Assembly (NCBI RefSeq): GCF_014641735.1
Contig: NZ_BMIH01000002.1
Span: forward strand, 62,001 to 126,000
Direction: 5' to 3'
Origin: Sphingomonas metalli
GTDB taxonomy: Bacteria > Pseudomonadota > Alphaproteobacteria > Sphingomonadales > Sphingomonadaceae
Length of the DNA: 64,000 bases
This document shows positions 1 to 11,982 of the stretch, piece after piece. A program made the translations under genes and the position numbers. Position 1 is the stretch's first letter. The number at the start of each line of letters is the position of its first letter. The notes under the pieces were generated by a model. It had not been told where the DNA came from. It saw nothing but the letters and a program-made list of their open reading frames with translations, and ran no database searches.

Positions 1-3965
<3,965 letters not shown>

Positions 3966-3969
<4 letters not shown>

Positions 3970-5501
3970 TCGTCCGCCTCTGCCTCGCCGCATTCGGCCT
4001 CATGGCCCTAGCGGCGGCCCCCTATCCCCCCGGCCCGCAGACACGCTTTGGTCCGCTCTTCCATGCGGTGCAGATGCGGCAGGTCTTTCCGGACGGGAAG
4101 ACCTTCGTCGACGCGGTGCCACGGCGGTCCGATGCGGCGATCATGGCCGCCTGGCGTGCCTGCCGCTGTACCGAGGACGACGCGAAGCTGCGTGCCTTCG
4201 TCCGCACGCACTTCATCCTGCCCGAGAAGCCGACGGTGCGCCCGCAGGAGAAGCTGCCGCTGGTCGCGCATATCGACCGGCTCTGGCCGCTGCTGACCCG
4301 ATCGACGCCGACGGTCCCCGCCGGCTCCACCGCGCTTGCCCTGCCCCGTCCCTATGTCGTGCCGGGCGGGCGCTTCCGCGAGATGTATTACTGGGACAGC
4401 TGGTTCTCGATGCTCGGCCTTCCGCTTGCCGGGCGGCAGGATCTAGTCGAGGACATGATCGCCGACTTCGGGTCGTTGATCGACCGCTATGGCCATATCC
4501 CCAACGGAACGCGCACCTATTATCTCACCCGGTCGCAGCCTCCCTTCTTCTACCTGATGGCGGCGATGTCGCGCGATCCGAAGACGCTGGCGGTCCGCAC
4601 CCGCCAATTGCGCGCCGAACATGGCTTCTGGATGGCGGGCGCCGATACCCTGAAGCCGGGCGAGGCGCGGCGCCGCGTGGTGCGTCTGCGCGACGGAACC
4701 TTGCTCAACCGCTATTGGGACGATTCGGACACGCCGCGTGACGAGAGCTATCGCGAGGACGTGATGCTCGCCGATGCGGCTCCTGATCGGGCCCGCCGGG
4801 AGCTCTACCGGGACTTGCGCGCCGCGGCGGAGAGCGGCTGGGACTTCTCGTCGCGCTGGCTGGAGGACGGGCGCACGCTGGCGACGATCCGCACGACCCG
4901 GCTGGTGCCGGTCGATCTCAACAGCCTGCTCTATGGCCTGGAGACGGCGATCGCGAGCAATTGCCGCCAGCTCGGCGACGCAGGCTGCGCCGACGCGTTC
5001 ACCGCCCGCGCAGAGGCACGCGCCACCGCGATCCGCCGGCATCTGTGGAACGGCCACGTCTTTGCCGATTACGATCTCGACCGCCGCGGTGCCAATGACA
5101 GGGTCACGGCGGCCGCGGCCTTCCCGCTCTTCGTCCGCGTCGCCACGCCCGAGCAGGCGCAGGCGACTGCAGCGGCGCTCGCCCCCCTGATCGGCGAAGG
5201 CGGCCTCAGCACCACCGGCGTCCATTCCGGGCAGCAATGGGACGAGCCGAACGGCTGGGCGCCGCTGCAATGGATCGCGATCCAGGGGCTGCGCGCCTAT
5301 CGCCTCGCCGCGCCCGCCGACCGTATCCGCGCAGGATGGCTTGCCAGCGTCACCCGCGAATATGCAGCATCGGGCAAGCTGATGGAGAAATACGACGTGG
5401 TGGAGCGACGACCCGGCGGCGGCGGCGAATATCCCAATCAGGACGGCTTCGGCTGGACCAATGGCGTCACCCGCGCGCTGCTGGCGGAGGATCCGCGATG
5501 A
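3966..5501 (+). CDS. treA: Periplasmic trehalase (GH37)
   Basis: Hydrolyses trehalose to two glucoses. The 511-residue protein starts with a short hydrophobic signal-like segment (residues 1-18), suggesting periplasmic location. Trehalase signature 1 is at 133-147 (PGGRFREMYYWDSWF) and signature 2 at 424-433 (QWDEPNGWAP). The likely catalytic acid and base are Asp293 in SGWDFSSRW and Glu488 in GGGGEYPNQDGFGW. The reading frame extends far upstream inside glgX without a stop, but homology starts at the ATG overlapping the glgX stop. The end overlaps the next gene by ATGA. The symbol follows E. coli usage for the exported enzyme. Confidence 0.92.
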
Positions 5502-6343
5502 CGGCACTCCCACGGCGGCGAAGCGCCCTGTTCCTGCCTGCCTCCAATCCGCGCGCGGTCCAAAAGGCGCGGAGCCTGCCGTGCGATGTCGTGATCCTCG
5601 ACCTCGAGGATGCGGTCGCACCCGAAAGGAAGCGCGAGGCGCGGGAGGCGGCCCTGGCGGCTCTGGCGCAGGGCTTTGGCGAGCGGGAAACCGTCGTGCG
5701 GGTCAATGGCGCCGATACGGAGTGGGGTGCCGACGACCTCGCGCTCCTCGCCACGGCGCGAGTCGATGCAGTGCTGCTGCCGAAGGTCGGCGGCGCCGAG
5801 CAGCTCGAGGCGGCGCGTTCTGCGTTGGGCGCGAGCGGACCGCCGCTCTGGGCGATGATCGAGACCGCGCGAGGCCTGATGGCGCTGCCGTCGCTCGCCG
5901 CCGCCGCGCCCGCCGTGCGGCTGGAAGCTCTGGTTGCCGGCACCAACGACCTCGCCCTCGACTTGCGGGTACGCCCCGACCCGAACCGCACGCCCCTGCT
6001 GCCGGCGCTCGCCCAGATCGTCGCCGCGGCGCGGGCCGGCGGCATGACGGCGCTCGACGGGGTGCTCAATGCGCATGACGATATCGAGCGCCTCGCGGCG
6101 GAATGCGCGCAAGGCGCCATGTTCGGGTTCGACGGCAAGAGCCTGATCCATCCGGCCCAGATCGCCACGGCCAATGCCGCGTTCGGGCCGGACGATGGCA
6201 CCGTGGAATGGGCGCGCCGGGTCATCGCCCTGTTTGCAGATCCCGCCAATGCCAGTCTGGGGGCGGTCAGCCTCGACGGCGCAATGGTCGAACGGCTCCA
6301 CCTGGCCGAGGCCCGCCGGATTCTCGCCCTGATCGGCGAGTAA
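5498..6343 (+). CDS. HpcH/HpaI (CitE-like) CoA-ester lyase family protein
   Basis: A 281-residue TIM-barrel protein of the citrate lyase beta/malyl-CoA lyase family. It begins with RSALFLPASNPRAVQKA, has the metal-binding DLEDAV and the family motif GFDGKSLIHPAQI near residue 210. Family members cleave or form carbon-carbon bonds in CoA thioesters such as citramalyl- or malyl-CoA; the substrate here cannot be read from sequence. It overlaps the trehalase stop by 4 bp and so is the last gene of the glycogen/trehalose operon, an odd partner. The following 40 bp before the convergent gene contain the inverted repeat-like gcccc/ggggc segment. Confidence 0.85.
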   Translation: MTALPRRRSALFLPASNPRAVQKARSLPCDVVILDLEDAVAPERKREAREAALAALAQGFGERETVVRVNGADTEWGADDLALLATARVDAVLLPKVGGAEQLEAARSALGASGPPLWAMIETARGLMALPSLAAAAPAVRLEALVAGTNDLALDLRVRPDPNRTPLLPALAQIVAAARAGGMTALDGVLNAHDDIERLAAECAQGAMFGFDGKSLIHPAQIATANAAFGPDDGTVEWARRVIALFADPANASLGAVSLDGAMVERLHLAEARRILALIGE

Positions 6344-6383
6344 CCCTCCGGCCCCACCCGCAGCGGGCGGGGCCGGACGATGA

Positions 6384-6866
6384 TCACATCGCGGTCAGGT
6401 GCTGCATGTGCGACTGCACCACGGGGGTGATCTGCGCGGCAACCGCCTTGAGCGGGGCCGAGCTACCGTTCTGGGCGTAGCCCTGGTGCAGATCGAGCGC
6501 CATCTGGTGCGCGGTGCGCTGCTGCTGCATGTACAGCTGATCGCGGGCGGTACCGGTGGCGCGGCGCAGCTCTGCGACGTTCTTCGCCTGCATCGGCTCG
6601 AGCTTGGGCGGCGGCACGGTGATGCCGGCCTGCTTGGCGGCGGCCTTGACCTGCTGCGTGCTCTGGGTGTGATCGGCGATCATCTGGTTGGCGAAGTCGC
6701 GGACCTTGGGGTCCTTGGTCGAGCCGAGCACCAGCCGGCTCGACTCCATCTCGAACCGGTCGCTGGCGCCGGCCTTGGCGACATAGGTGGCCGGCGACAC
6801 AGTCTGCGCCACAGCCGGCGCGGCGACGAGCAGCGTCGCAGCCATCGGAGTCAGGAAACGCATCAT
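6384..6866 (-). CDS. DUF4142 family exported protein
   Basis: A 160-residue protein with a cleavable signal peptide ending near AVAQ (about residue 21) and a mature helical domain of the DUF4142 family, with FEMESSRLVLG and RDFANQMIADH typical of the ferritin-like fold. Homologues are envelope proteins often induced in the alphaproteobacterial general stress response; their molecular role is not established. ATG at 6866 has GGGAG ten bases upstream. An in-frame upstream start would add nine residues before the signal peptide. It is convergent with the CitE-like gene. Confidence 0.85.
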   Translation of the reverse strand: MMRFLTPMAATLLVAAPAVAQTVSPATYVAKAGASDRFEMESSRLVLGSTKDPKVRDFANQMIADHTQSTQQVKAAAKQAGITVPPPKLEPMQAKNVAELRRATGTARDQLYMQQQRTAHQMALDLHQGYAQNGSSAPLKAVAAQITPVVQSHMQHLTAM

Positions 6867-6977
6867 CGCAGCAATTCTCCCACAGGCCCCCACCCATGAC
6901 GGCCAAGCGCGCGTCCGCGTTCGGCGTTCCCCGGGAAAGTGCAGAAAAATGCTTTTACTTCAGGTCCTTGATGCAGA

Positions 6978-7577
6978 TCAGCGGCCGACCCAGTCCGCAA
7001 TCTGCGAGGCGACCTGATTGGCCGCCTGATTGATCGCCGGACCGGCGCTTTCGGCATCGATCGCCGCGACCGGCACCCGCGCCTCGAAGCGCCGCTTCTC
7101 GACATTGTTCTGGCCGGCCCGCGACAGGGCGGCGTCGAAGGTCACCACAGCCTCGCGCGTGGTCGCATCCAGGCCGAAGGCGCGCAGCTCGCCATCGAGC
7201 TGGTCATTGGCCTCGCCGACCGCCTGAACCTGGCTCACGACGACGCGACCGGACCGCGCCGCCAGGGTGTCGGAGATCAGCCGCGCGAACAGCCGCGTCG
7301 GCGCCTCCGCCCATTGCGCATCCTTGACATAGGCGAGTGCGGTCGGGCTGGTCTGCACCGGAATGCGCGGCACCGCCACGGCGGCGGGCGCCACCGGCAC
7401 CGTCACGACGATCGCGCGACCGCCGCCGGTCCGCGTCTCCGGCCCGACCGGCACGGCGGCCGCCGGGGTCAGCGTCAGGAGCTGCTTGGGCGGCTTCGGA
7501 CCGAAGCTGATGCAGCCGGCCAGCGGTATCGCGGCGGCAAGGATGGCCAAGGGCAGGCGCGTGCGGCGGTTCGTCAT
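6978..7577 (-). CDS. ABC-type transport auxiliary lipoprotein (PqiC/Mla-associated)
   Basis: The last gene of an Mla-like operon. The 199 residues start with a lipoprotein signal peptide whose lipobox LAGC lies near residue 22, followed by an ABC_trans_aux domain with PRIPVQTSPTALAYVKDAQW and RLISDTLAARSG. Such lipoproteins sit in the outer membrane and cooperate with MCE proteins in moving phospholipids. ATG at 7577 was preferred because AGGA lies five bases upstream, inside the end of mlaD; a GTG at 7589 overlapping the mlaD stop is the alternative. Confidence 0.88.
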   Translation of the reverse strand: MTNRRTRLPLAILAAAIPLAGCISFGPKPPKQLLTLTPAAAVPVGPETRTGGGRAIVVTVPVAPAAVAVPRIPVQTSPTALAYVKDAQWAEAPTRLFARLISDTLAARSGRVVVSQVQAVGEANDQLDGELRAFGLDATTREAVVTFDAALSRAGQNNVEKRRFEARVPVAAIDAESAGPAINQAANQVASQIADWVGR

Positions 7578-7585
7578 GGCGTTCC

Positions 7586-8548
7586 TCACTTACCCTTATA
7601 ATCCGGCAGCTTCTGCGATCCGATCAGCGAGCTGGCACCCTGCTGGTCGACCTTCTCGGCGATCGACGAAAGCGCCGCCGCAGTGGTGCGCAGGTCGCGC
7701 ACCAGCCGGTTGGCCTCCGGCACGGTCTGGCGGGAGAAGGTCTGCAGGCCCGGCCGCGCGTCGGTGATCGCGGCATTGAGCGTCTCGGCAGACTTCTGCG
7801 CCGAGGCGATCGCGCCGTTCAGGTTCTGGATCGTCGGCTGGATGTCGTTGGCGAGCAGGCCGTTGGTCGTCGCGGCCAGCTGGCCGATCTGCTGCGACGC
7901 CTCGCCCGCCTGCTGGATGGCCACGCGGGTCTGCGCCAGCGTCGCCGCGATCTCCGGCCCGCGATCGGCGAGCGCGTCGGTCAGGCGGTTGGTATTGTCG
8001 AGGATGCCGGCGATCGACGCCTGGTTGCGATCGGTCAACAGCCCGGTCAGCCGCTCGGTCAGGGTCGAGAGACGCTCGAGCAACTGCGGCGCCGAATTGA
8101 GAATCGCGCCGAGGCCACCCTGCTTGGTCGGGATCACCGGCACGCCATAGGGGCACACGCTGGTCGCGTTGCTGTCCGGACAGGCGATCGGTGCCGCACC
8201 CTTGCGCGCGCCGTCGAGCGACACGGTGCTGGTGCCCGTGAAGCTGCCGACCACCGTGGCGGTCGTGCCCTGCAGGACCGGCGTGTCGTCGTTGACGCTG
8301 ATGCGCACCCGCACGAATTGCGGATCGTTCGGCCACAGGGCGATCGTCTTCACCTGGCCGGAGGGCACGCCCGAATAGGTCACCGCCGAGCCGCGTGCCA
8401 GTCCATCGACCGACTGGCGGAAGAAGATGTCATATTCCTTCTCGGATGCGCCGCCCAGCCGCGCGATCCAGACGGTGAAGAGCGCCAGCACCGCCAGCAG
8501 GATCAGCACGACGGCGCCGACCAGGACGTGGTTCGAACGGGTTTCCAT
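7586..8548 (-). CDS. mlaD: MlaD family MCE-domain protein
   Basis: The substrate-binding MCE component of a lipid ABC transporter. The 320 residues contain one N-terminal membrane helix (about 8-30), an MCE domain around 40-120 (SVDGLARGSAVTYSGVPSGQV) and a long helical C-terminal part to the end. The C-terminal extension is far longer than in E. coli MlaD (about 183 residues) and resembles the helical tails of PqiB/LetB or Mce-type proteins that form tunnels. Its start shares one base with the stop of mlaF. Confidence 0.9.
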   Translation of the reverse strand: METRSNHVLVGAVVLILLAVLALFTVWIARLGGASEKEYDIFFRQSVDGLARGSAVTYSGVPSGQVKTIALWPNDPQFVRVRISVNDDTPVLQGTTATVVGSFTGTSTVSLDGARKGAAPIACPDSNATSVCPYGVPVIPTKQGGLGAILNSAPQLLERLSTLTERLTGLLTDRNQASIAGILDNTNRLTDALADRGPEIAATLAQTRVAIQQAGEASQQIGQLAATTNGLLANDIQPTIQNLNGAIASAQKSAETLNAAITDARPGLQTFSRQTVPEANRLVRDLRTTAAALSSIAEKVDQQGASSLIGSQKLPDYKGK

Positions 8549-9465
8549 CAGCGTGTCCCCAGGCTGTTACCGGCGGCGTCGCGGGCGTGTTCGTCCGCGC
8601 GGCTGCCCTGCGACCGCGCATCTGTCACGGTCGCGTCGATTTCGGTCGGATGGCGCGCGGCGACGGCATCCGCATCGTCGCCAAGCTCCTGTGTCGAGGC
8701 GGCGGCGCGTCCGCGCGGCCCCTCGAAATATTCCTGTATCCAGGGGTGATCGGTCGCGATCAGTTCCGGTATCGTGCCGACCGCGATCACCTTGCGATCC
8801 GCGAGCACCGCCACCCGGTCGCAGATCGCGTAGAGCGTATCGAGATCGTGGGTGATCAGGAACACGGTCAGCCCGAGCGTGCGGCTGAGGGAGCGGATCA
8901 GCTCGTCGAACGCCGCGGCGCCGATCGGGTCGAGGCCCGCGGTCGGCTCGTCGAGGAAGAGCAGTTCGGGATCGAGCGCCAGCGCCCGGGCGAGGCCCGC
9001 CCGCTTGCGCATCCCGCCCGACAGCTCGGCCGGATATTTCGGACCGGCATTGGCCGGCAGTCCGGTCATCACGACCTTGTAGGCCGCGATCTCCTCGAGC
9101 AGCGCCGGCGACAGCTCGCGATAGAATTCGCGCAGCGGCACCTGCACATTCTCCGCGACGGTCAGCGTCGAGAAGAGCGCGCCGTTCTGGAAGAGCACGC
9201 CCCAGCGCTTGCGGATGTCGGTGGCCTCGGTCTCCTCGCGACCGATCGTCGGCTCGCCGAAGACGGTGATCTCGCCCGCATCCGGCGTCTGGAGACCGAT
9301 GATCGAGCGCATCAGCACCGACTTGCCGGTACCCGATCCGCCGACCACGCCCAGGATCTCGCCCCGGCGGACCTGAAGGTCGAGATTCTCGTGGATGACC
9401 TGATCGCCGAAACTGTTGCGCAGACCGCGCACGTCGACCACCACCTCGTTGCGATCGCGCGGCAT
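8548..9465 (-). CDS. mlaF: ABC transporter ATP-binding protein MlaF
   Basis: The ATPase of the lipid transporter. The 305-residue protein has Walker A GGSGTGKS (about 42-49), the signature ELSGGMRKR, Walker B LLFLDEPTAGLDP and the switch histidine in LITHDLDTL. After the ATPase fold there is a tail of about 45 residues rich in Ala, Asp and Arg that E. coli MlaF lacks; its role is unknown. The start shares one base with the mlaE stop, and the stop shares one base with the mlaD start, so the complex is translated as a tightly coupled unit. Confidence 0.93.
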   Translation of the reverse strand: MPRDRNEVVVDVRGLRNSFGDQVIHENLDLQVRRGEILGVVGGSGTGKSVLMRSIIGLQTPDAGEITVFGEPTIGREETEATDIRKRWGVLFQNGALFSTLTVAENVQVPLREFYRELSPALLEEIAAYKVVMTGLPANAGPKYPAELSGGMRKRAGLARALALDPELLFLDEPTAGLDPIGAAAFDELIRSLSRTLGLTVFLITHDLDTLYAICDRVAVLADRKVIAVGTIPELIATDHPWIQEYFEGPRGRAAASTQELGDDADAVAARHPTEIDATVTDARSQGSRADEHARDAAGNSLGTR

Positions 9466-10562
9466 CAGTCCCAGCCGATCCAGGTGAAGAAGACCGCGAA
9501 GAACGCGTCGAGCACGATGACGAGGAAGATGCCCTGCACCACCGCCGCGGTGGTACGCAGGCCGACCTGCTCCGCATCCGCCTCGACCGACATGCCCTGG
9601 AAGCAGCCGGCGATGGCGATGATCGCGCCGAACACCGGCGCCTTGATCAGGCCCACATAGAGATCCGTGATCGGCACGACCTCGCGGATCCGGGCGATGA
9701 AGGTGACCGGCGGGATGCCGAGCGACGCCCAGGCGAGCAGGCAGCCGCCGATCATCGCGATCAGGCTGGAGTAGAAGCCGAGGAGCGGCATCAGGATGAC
9801 GGCCGCCAGCGTCCGTGGCAGCACCAGCGCCTCCATCGGCGAGACGCCGATGGTCCGCATCGCGTCGATTTCCTCGGTCAGCTTCATCGTGCCGAGTTGC
9901 GCCGCGAAGGCCGAACCGGAGCGGCCCGCGACCATGATCGCGGTCATCAGCACGCCGAGCTCGCGCAGCGTCAGCCGTCCGACCAGGTTGATCGTGAAGA
10001 CCTCCGCGCCGAACTGGCGAAGCTGGACCGCGCCCTGCTGGGCGATGACGATGCCGATCAGGAAGCTCATCAGCCCGACGATGGCGAGGGCGCTGACTCC
10101 CACCGTCTCGAATTCGTGCACGACCGCATTGAAGCGAAAGCGGCGCGGATGGCGTATGACGTGGAGGAAGGCGAGCGTCGTCGACCCGAGAAAGCCGAGC
10201 AGGCCCAGAAGCGTCCGGCCCGTGGCGACCACGGCGTCGCCGACCTCCCCCAGCACACGCTGATAGGAAGGGACCGAGGTATCGCGCGAGACGACGGGTT
10301 CGTCCGCATTGACGACCTGCTCAAACAGCCGTCGGCTATCGTCGTTGAGGCCGTCCACCTGCGCGTCGTGACGCGCGGCGAAGCGGTGGACGATCCAGGC
10401 GCCGACCGTATCGATCCGGTCGATCGCCGACAGGTCGACGCGGGATACGGATCCGGTCACGCCGTCGAGCCGTTCGGGCAGGCGGCCGAGTCGCGCGAGC
10501 GACAGGTCGCCGGTGAAGCGGACCGTGCCCTGCTCCTGCTCGAAATCGGCGGTCGCGCTCAT
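9465..10562 (-). CDS. mlaE: STAS-MlaE fusion, lipid ABC transporter permease
   Basis: The 365-residue permease of the Mla-like system. Residues 1 to about 95 form a STAS-like domain (VRFTGDLSLARL, VDLSAIDRIDTVGAW) equivalent to free-standing MlaB, and residues about 110-365 form the MlaE permease with five or six membrane helices and the motif LRELGVLMTAIMVAGRSG. The fusion explains the absence of a separate mlaB. It is the first gene of the operon, which runs mlaE-mlaF-mlaD-lipoprotein. The 109-bp gap upstream separates it from the DUF445 gene and should hold the promoter unless both genes are cotranscribed. Confidence 0.92.
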   Translation of the reverse strand: MSATADFEQEQGTVRFTGDLSLARLGRLPERLDGVTGSVSRVDLSAIDRIDTVGAWIVHRFAARHDAQVDGLNDDSRRLFEQVVNADEPVVSRDTSVPSYQRVLGEVGDAVVATGRTLLGLLGFLGSTTLAFLHVIRHPRRFRFNAVVHEFETVGVSALAIVGLMSFLIGIVIAQQGAVQLRQFGAEVFTINLVGRLTLRELGVLMTAIMVAGRSGSAFAAQLGTMKLTEEIDAMRTIGVSPMEALVLPRTLAAVILMPLLGFYSSLIAMIGGCLLAWASLGIPPVTFIARIREVVPITDLYVGLIKAPVFGAIIAIAGCFQGMSVEADAEQVGLRTTAAVVQGIFLVIVLDAFFAVFFTWIGWD

Positions 10563-10671
10563 GACGACCCTCCTTGGGCGAAAAGCGGGACGGCGGCAAG
10601 CCGATAGAGCGGCGCGGTGGACCGCTGCCGGGACGGTCCGACGCTCAGCCGCGGTTCAGCCGCAGCCACTC

Positions 10672-11931
10672 TCAGAGGAGCCGGTCGATGCTGTGGATCG
10701 CCAGCCCGACCAATCCGCCGACCAGCGTGCCATTGATCCGGATATATTGCAGGTCGCGCCCCACCGCATTCTCCAAGCGCCCGGTCACCGTACGAACGTC
10801 CCACCCACGGATCGTTTCCGAAACGAGTCGGACGATCCCGTCGCCATAGTCGGACGCAACGGCGGCGACCGTCCGCCGGACGAAGCGGTTGATCCGTCCG
10901 GACAGATCCGGATTGTCGCGCAGCGCGCCGCCGATCTGGCGCAGGATGTCGCCCAGCTGACCGCGCATCGCCGCTTCCGGATCGCTGGCGATCCGCAAAA
11001 GGCCGCTGCGCGCCTGCTCCCACAAGCCGTCGAGCCAGCGCGCCATCGCCGGATTGGCGATCAGCTCTTCCTTCAGCGACTCGACGCGGGCGCGGACCTC
11101 CGGATCGAACTGCAAGTCCCAGGCGAGCCGGTCCAGACCTTCCTCGGCCTTCTGGCGAAGCGGGTGCTCGGGATCCTCCGCCATGTCGGCCAGCAGGGTG
11201 TCGAGGCCACCGATCAGCTTGTCGGCGACCGTCTCGTCCAGTCCCGTCCAGCGCAGGATCGCGCCGGCGCGCTGATGCACCATCTGGCGGATCAGGCTGT
11301 CGTTGCTCGCCAGCGCGTCCGCGGCCCAGCGAATGCCGGCGTCGAGCAGCGGCTTGTGCCGGCCCTCGGCCATCGCGGCGCGCAGCAGCTGGCCGGCCAT
11401 CGGCGCGACCTGTGCTTCGCGCAACCGCGCCGCCGCCGCCGCCTTGACCATGCCGCCGAGCCGAGCCGGATCCAATCCCTCGAGAACCTGCGCGACCAGC
11501 TTCGACGCACCCCGGCGGAACTGTCCGCCGGCGCCCTCGGGGGGATCGGTGAGCCAGCGCGCCAGCGCCGCCGCCACGTCGAGGCGCCGCATCCGCCGCG
11601 CCACGACCGCCGGCACCAGGAAGTTGGCGCGCAGAAAGACGGCAAGCTGGTCGCCGATCCGGTCCTTGTTGCGCGGGACGATCGCCGTGTGCGGGATTGG
11701 CAGGCCGAGCGGATGCCGGAACAGGGCGGTGACCGCGAACCAGTCCGCCAGCCCGCCGATCATCGCCGCCTCGGCGAAGCTGCGGACGAAGCCCCAGGCC
11801 GGATCGCGCATCGCCAGGGCCCGGCTGACCAGGAACAGCGCCGCCATGAACACGAGCAGCAGCGTGGCGACGCGTTGCATCCGGATCAGGCCCGGAGGGG
11901 CAGGGTCTGGGCGCGCGCCGGTGACGATCAT
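10672..11931 (-). CDS. DUF445 family membrane protein
   Basis: A 419-residue inner membrane protein of the DUF445 (YjiN/YheB) family. It has one hydrophobic helix near residues 20-38, the hallmark ADWFAVTALFRHPLG soon after, a long helical middle and a second membrane helix near the C-terminus (NGTLVGGLVGLAIHSI). No biochemical role is established for the family. The ATG at 11931 gives an N-terminus slightly longer than the membrane helix; an internal ATG at residue 18 is a possible alternative. It stands between the RND operon and the mla operon on the same strand. Confidence 0.85.
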   Translation of the reverse strand: MIVTGARPDPAPPGLIRMQRVATLLLVFMAALFLVSRALAMRDPAWGFVRSFAEAAMIGGLADWFAVTALFRHPLGLPIPHTAIVPRNKDRIGDQLAVFLRANFLVPAVVARRMRRLDVAAALARWLTDPPEGAGGQFRRGASKLVAQVLEGLDPARLGGMVKAAAAARLREAQVAPMAGQLLRAAMAEGRHKPLLDAGIRWAADALASNDSLIRQMVHQRAGAILRWTGLDETVADKLIGGLDTLLADMAEDPEHPLRQKAEEGLDRLAWDLQFDPEVRARVESLKEELIANPAMARWLDGLWEQARSGLLRIASDPEAAMRGQLGDILRQIGGALRDNPDLSGRINRFVRRTVAAVASDYGDGIVRLVSETIRGWDVRTVTGRLENAVGRDLQYIRINGTLVGGLVGLAIHSIDRLL

Positions 11932-11982
11932 CCCCTGGACAATACGCGACGCCCGGCTTTGTTCATACCGGTTCGGTAACGA

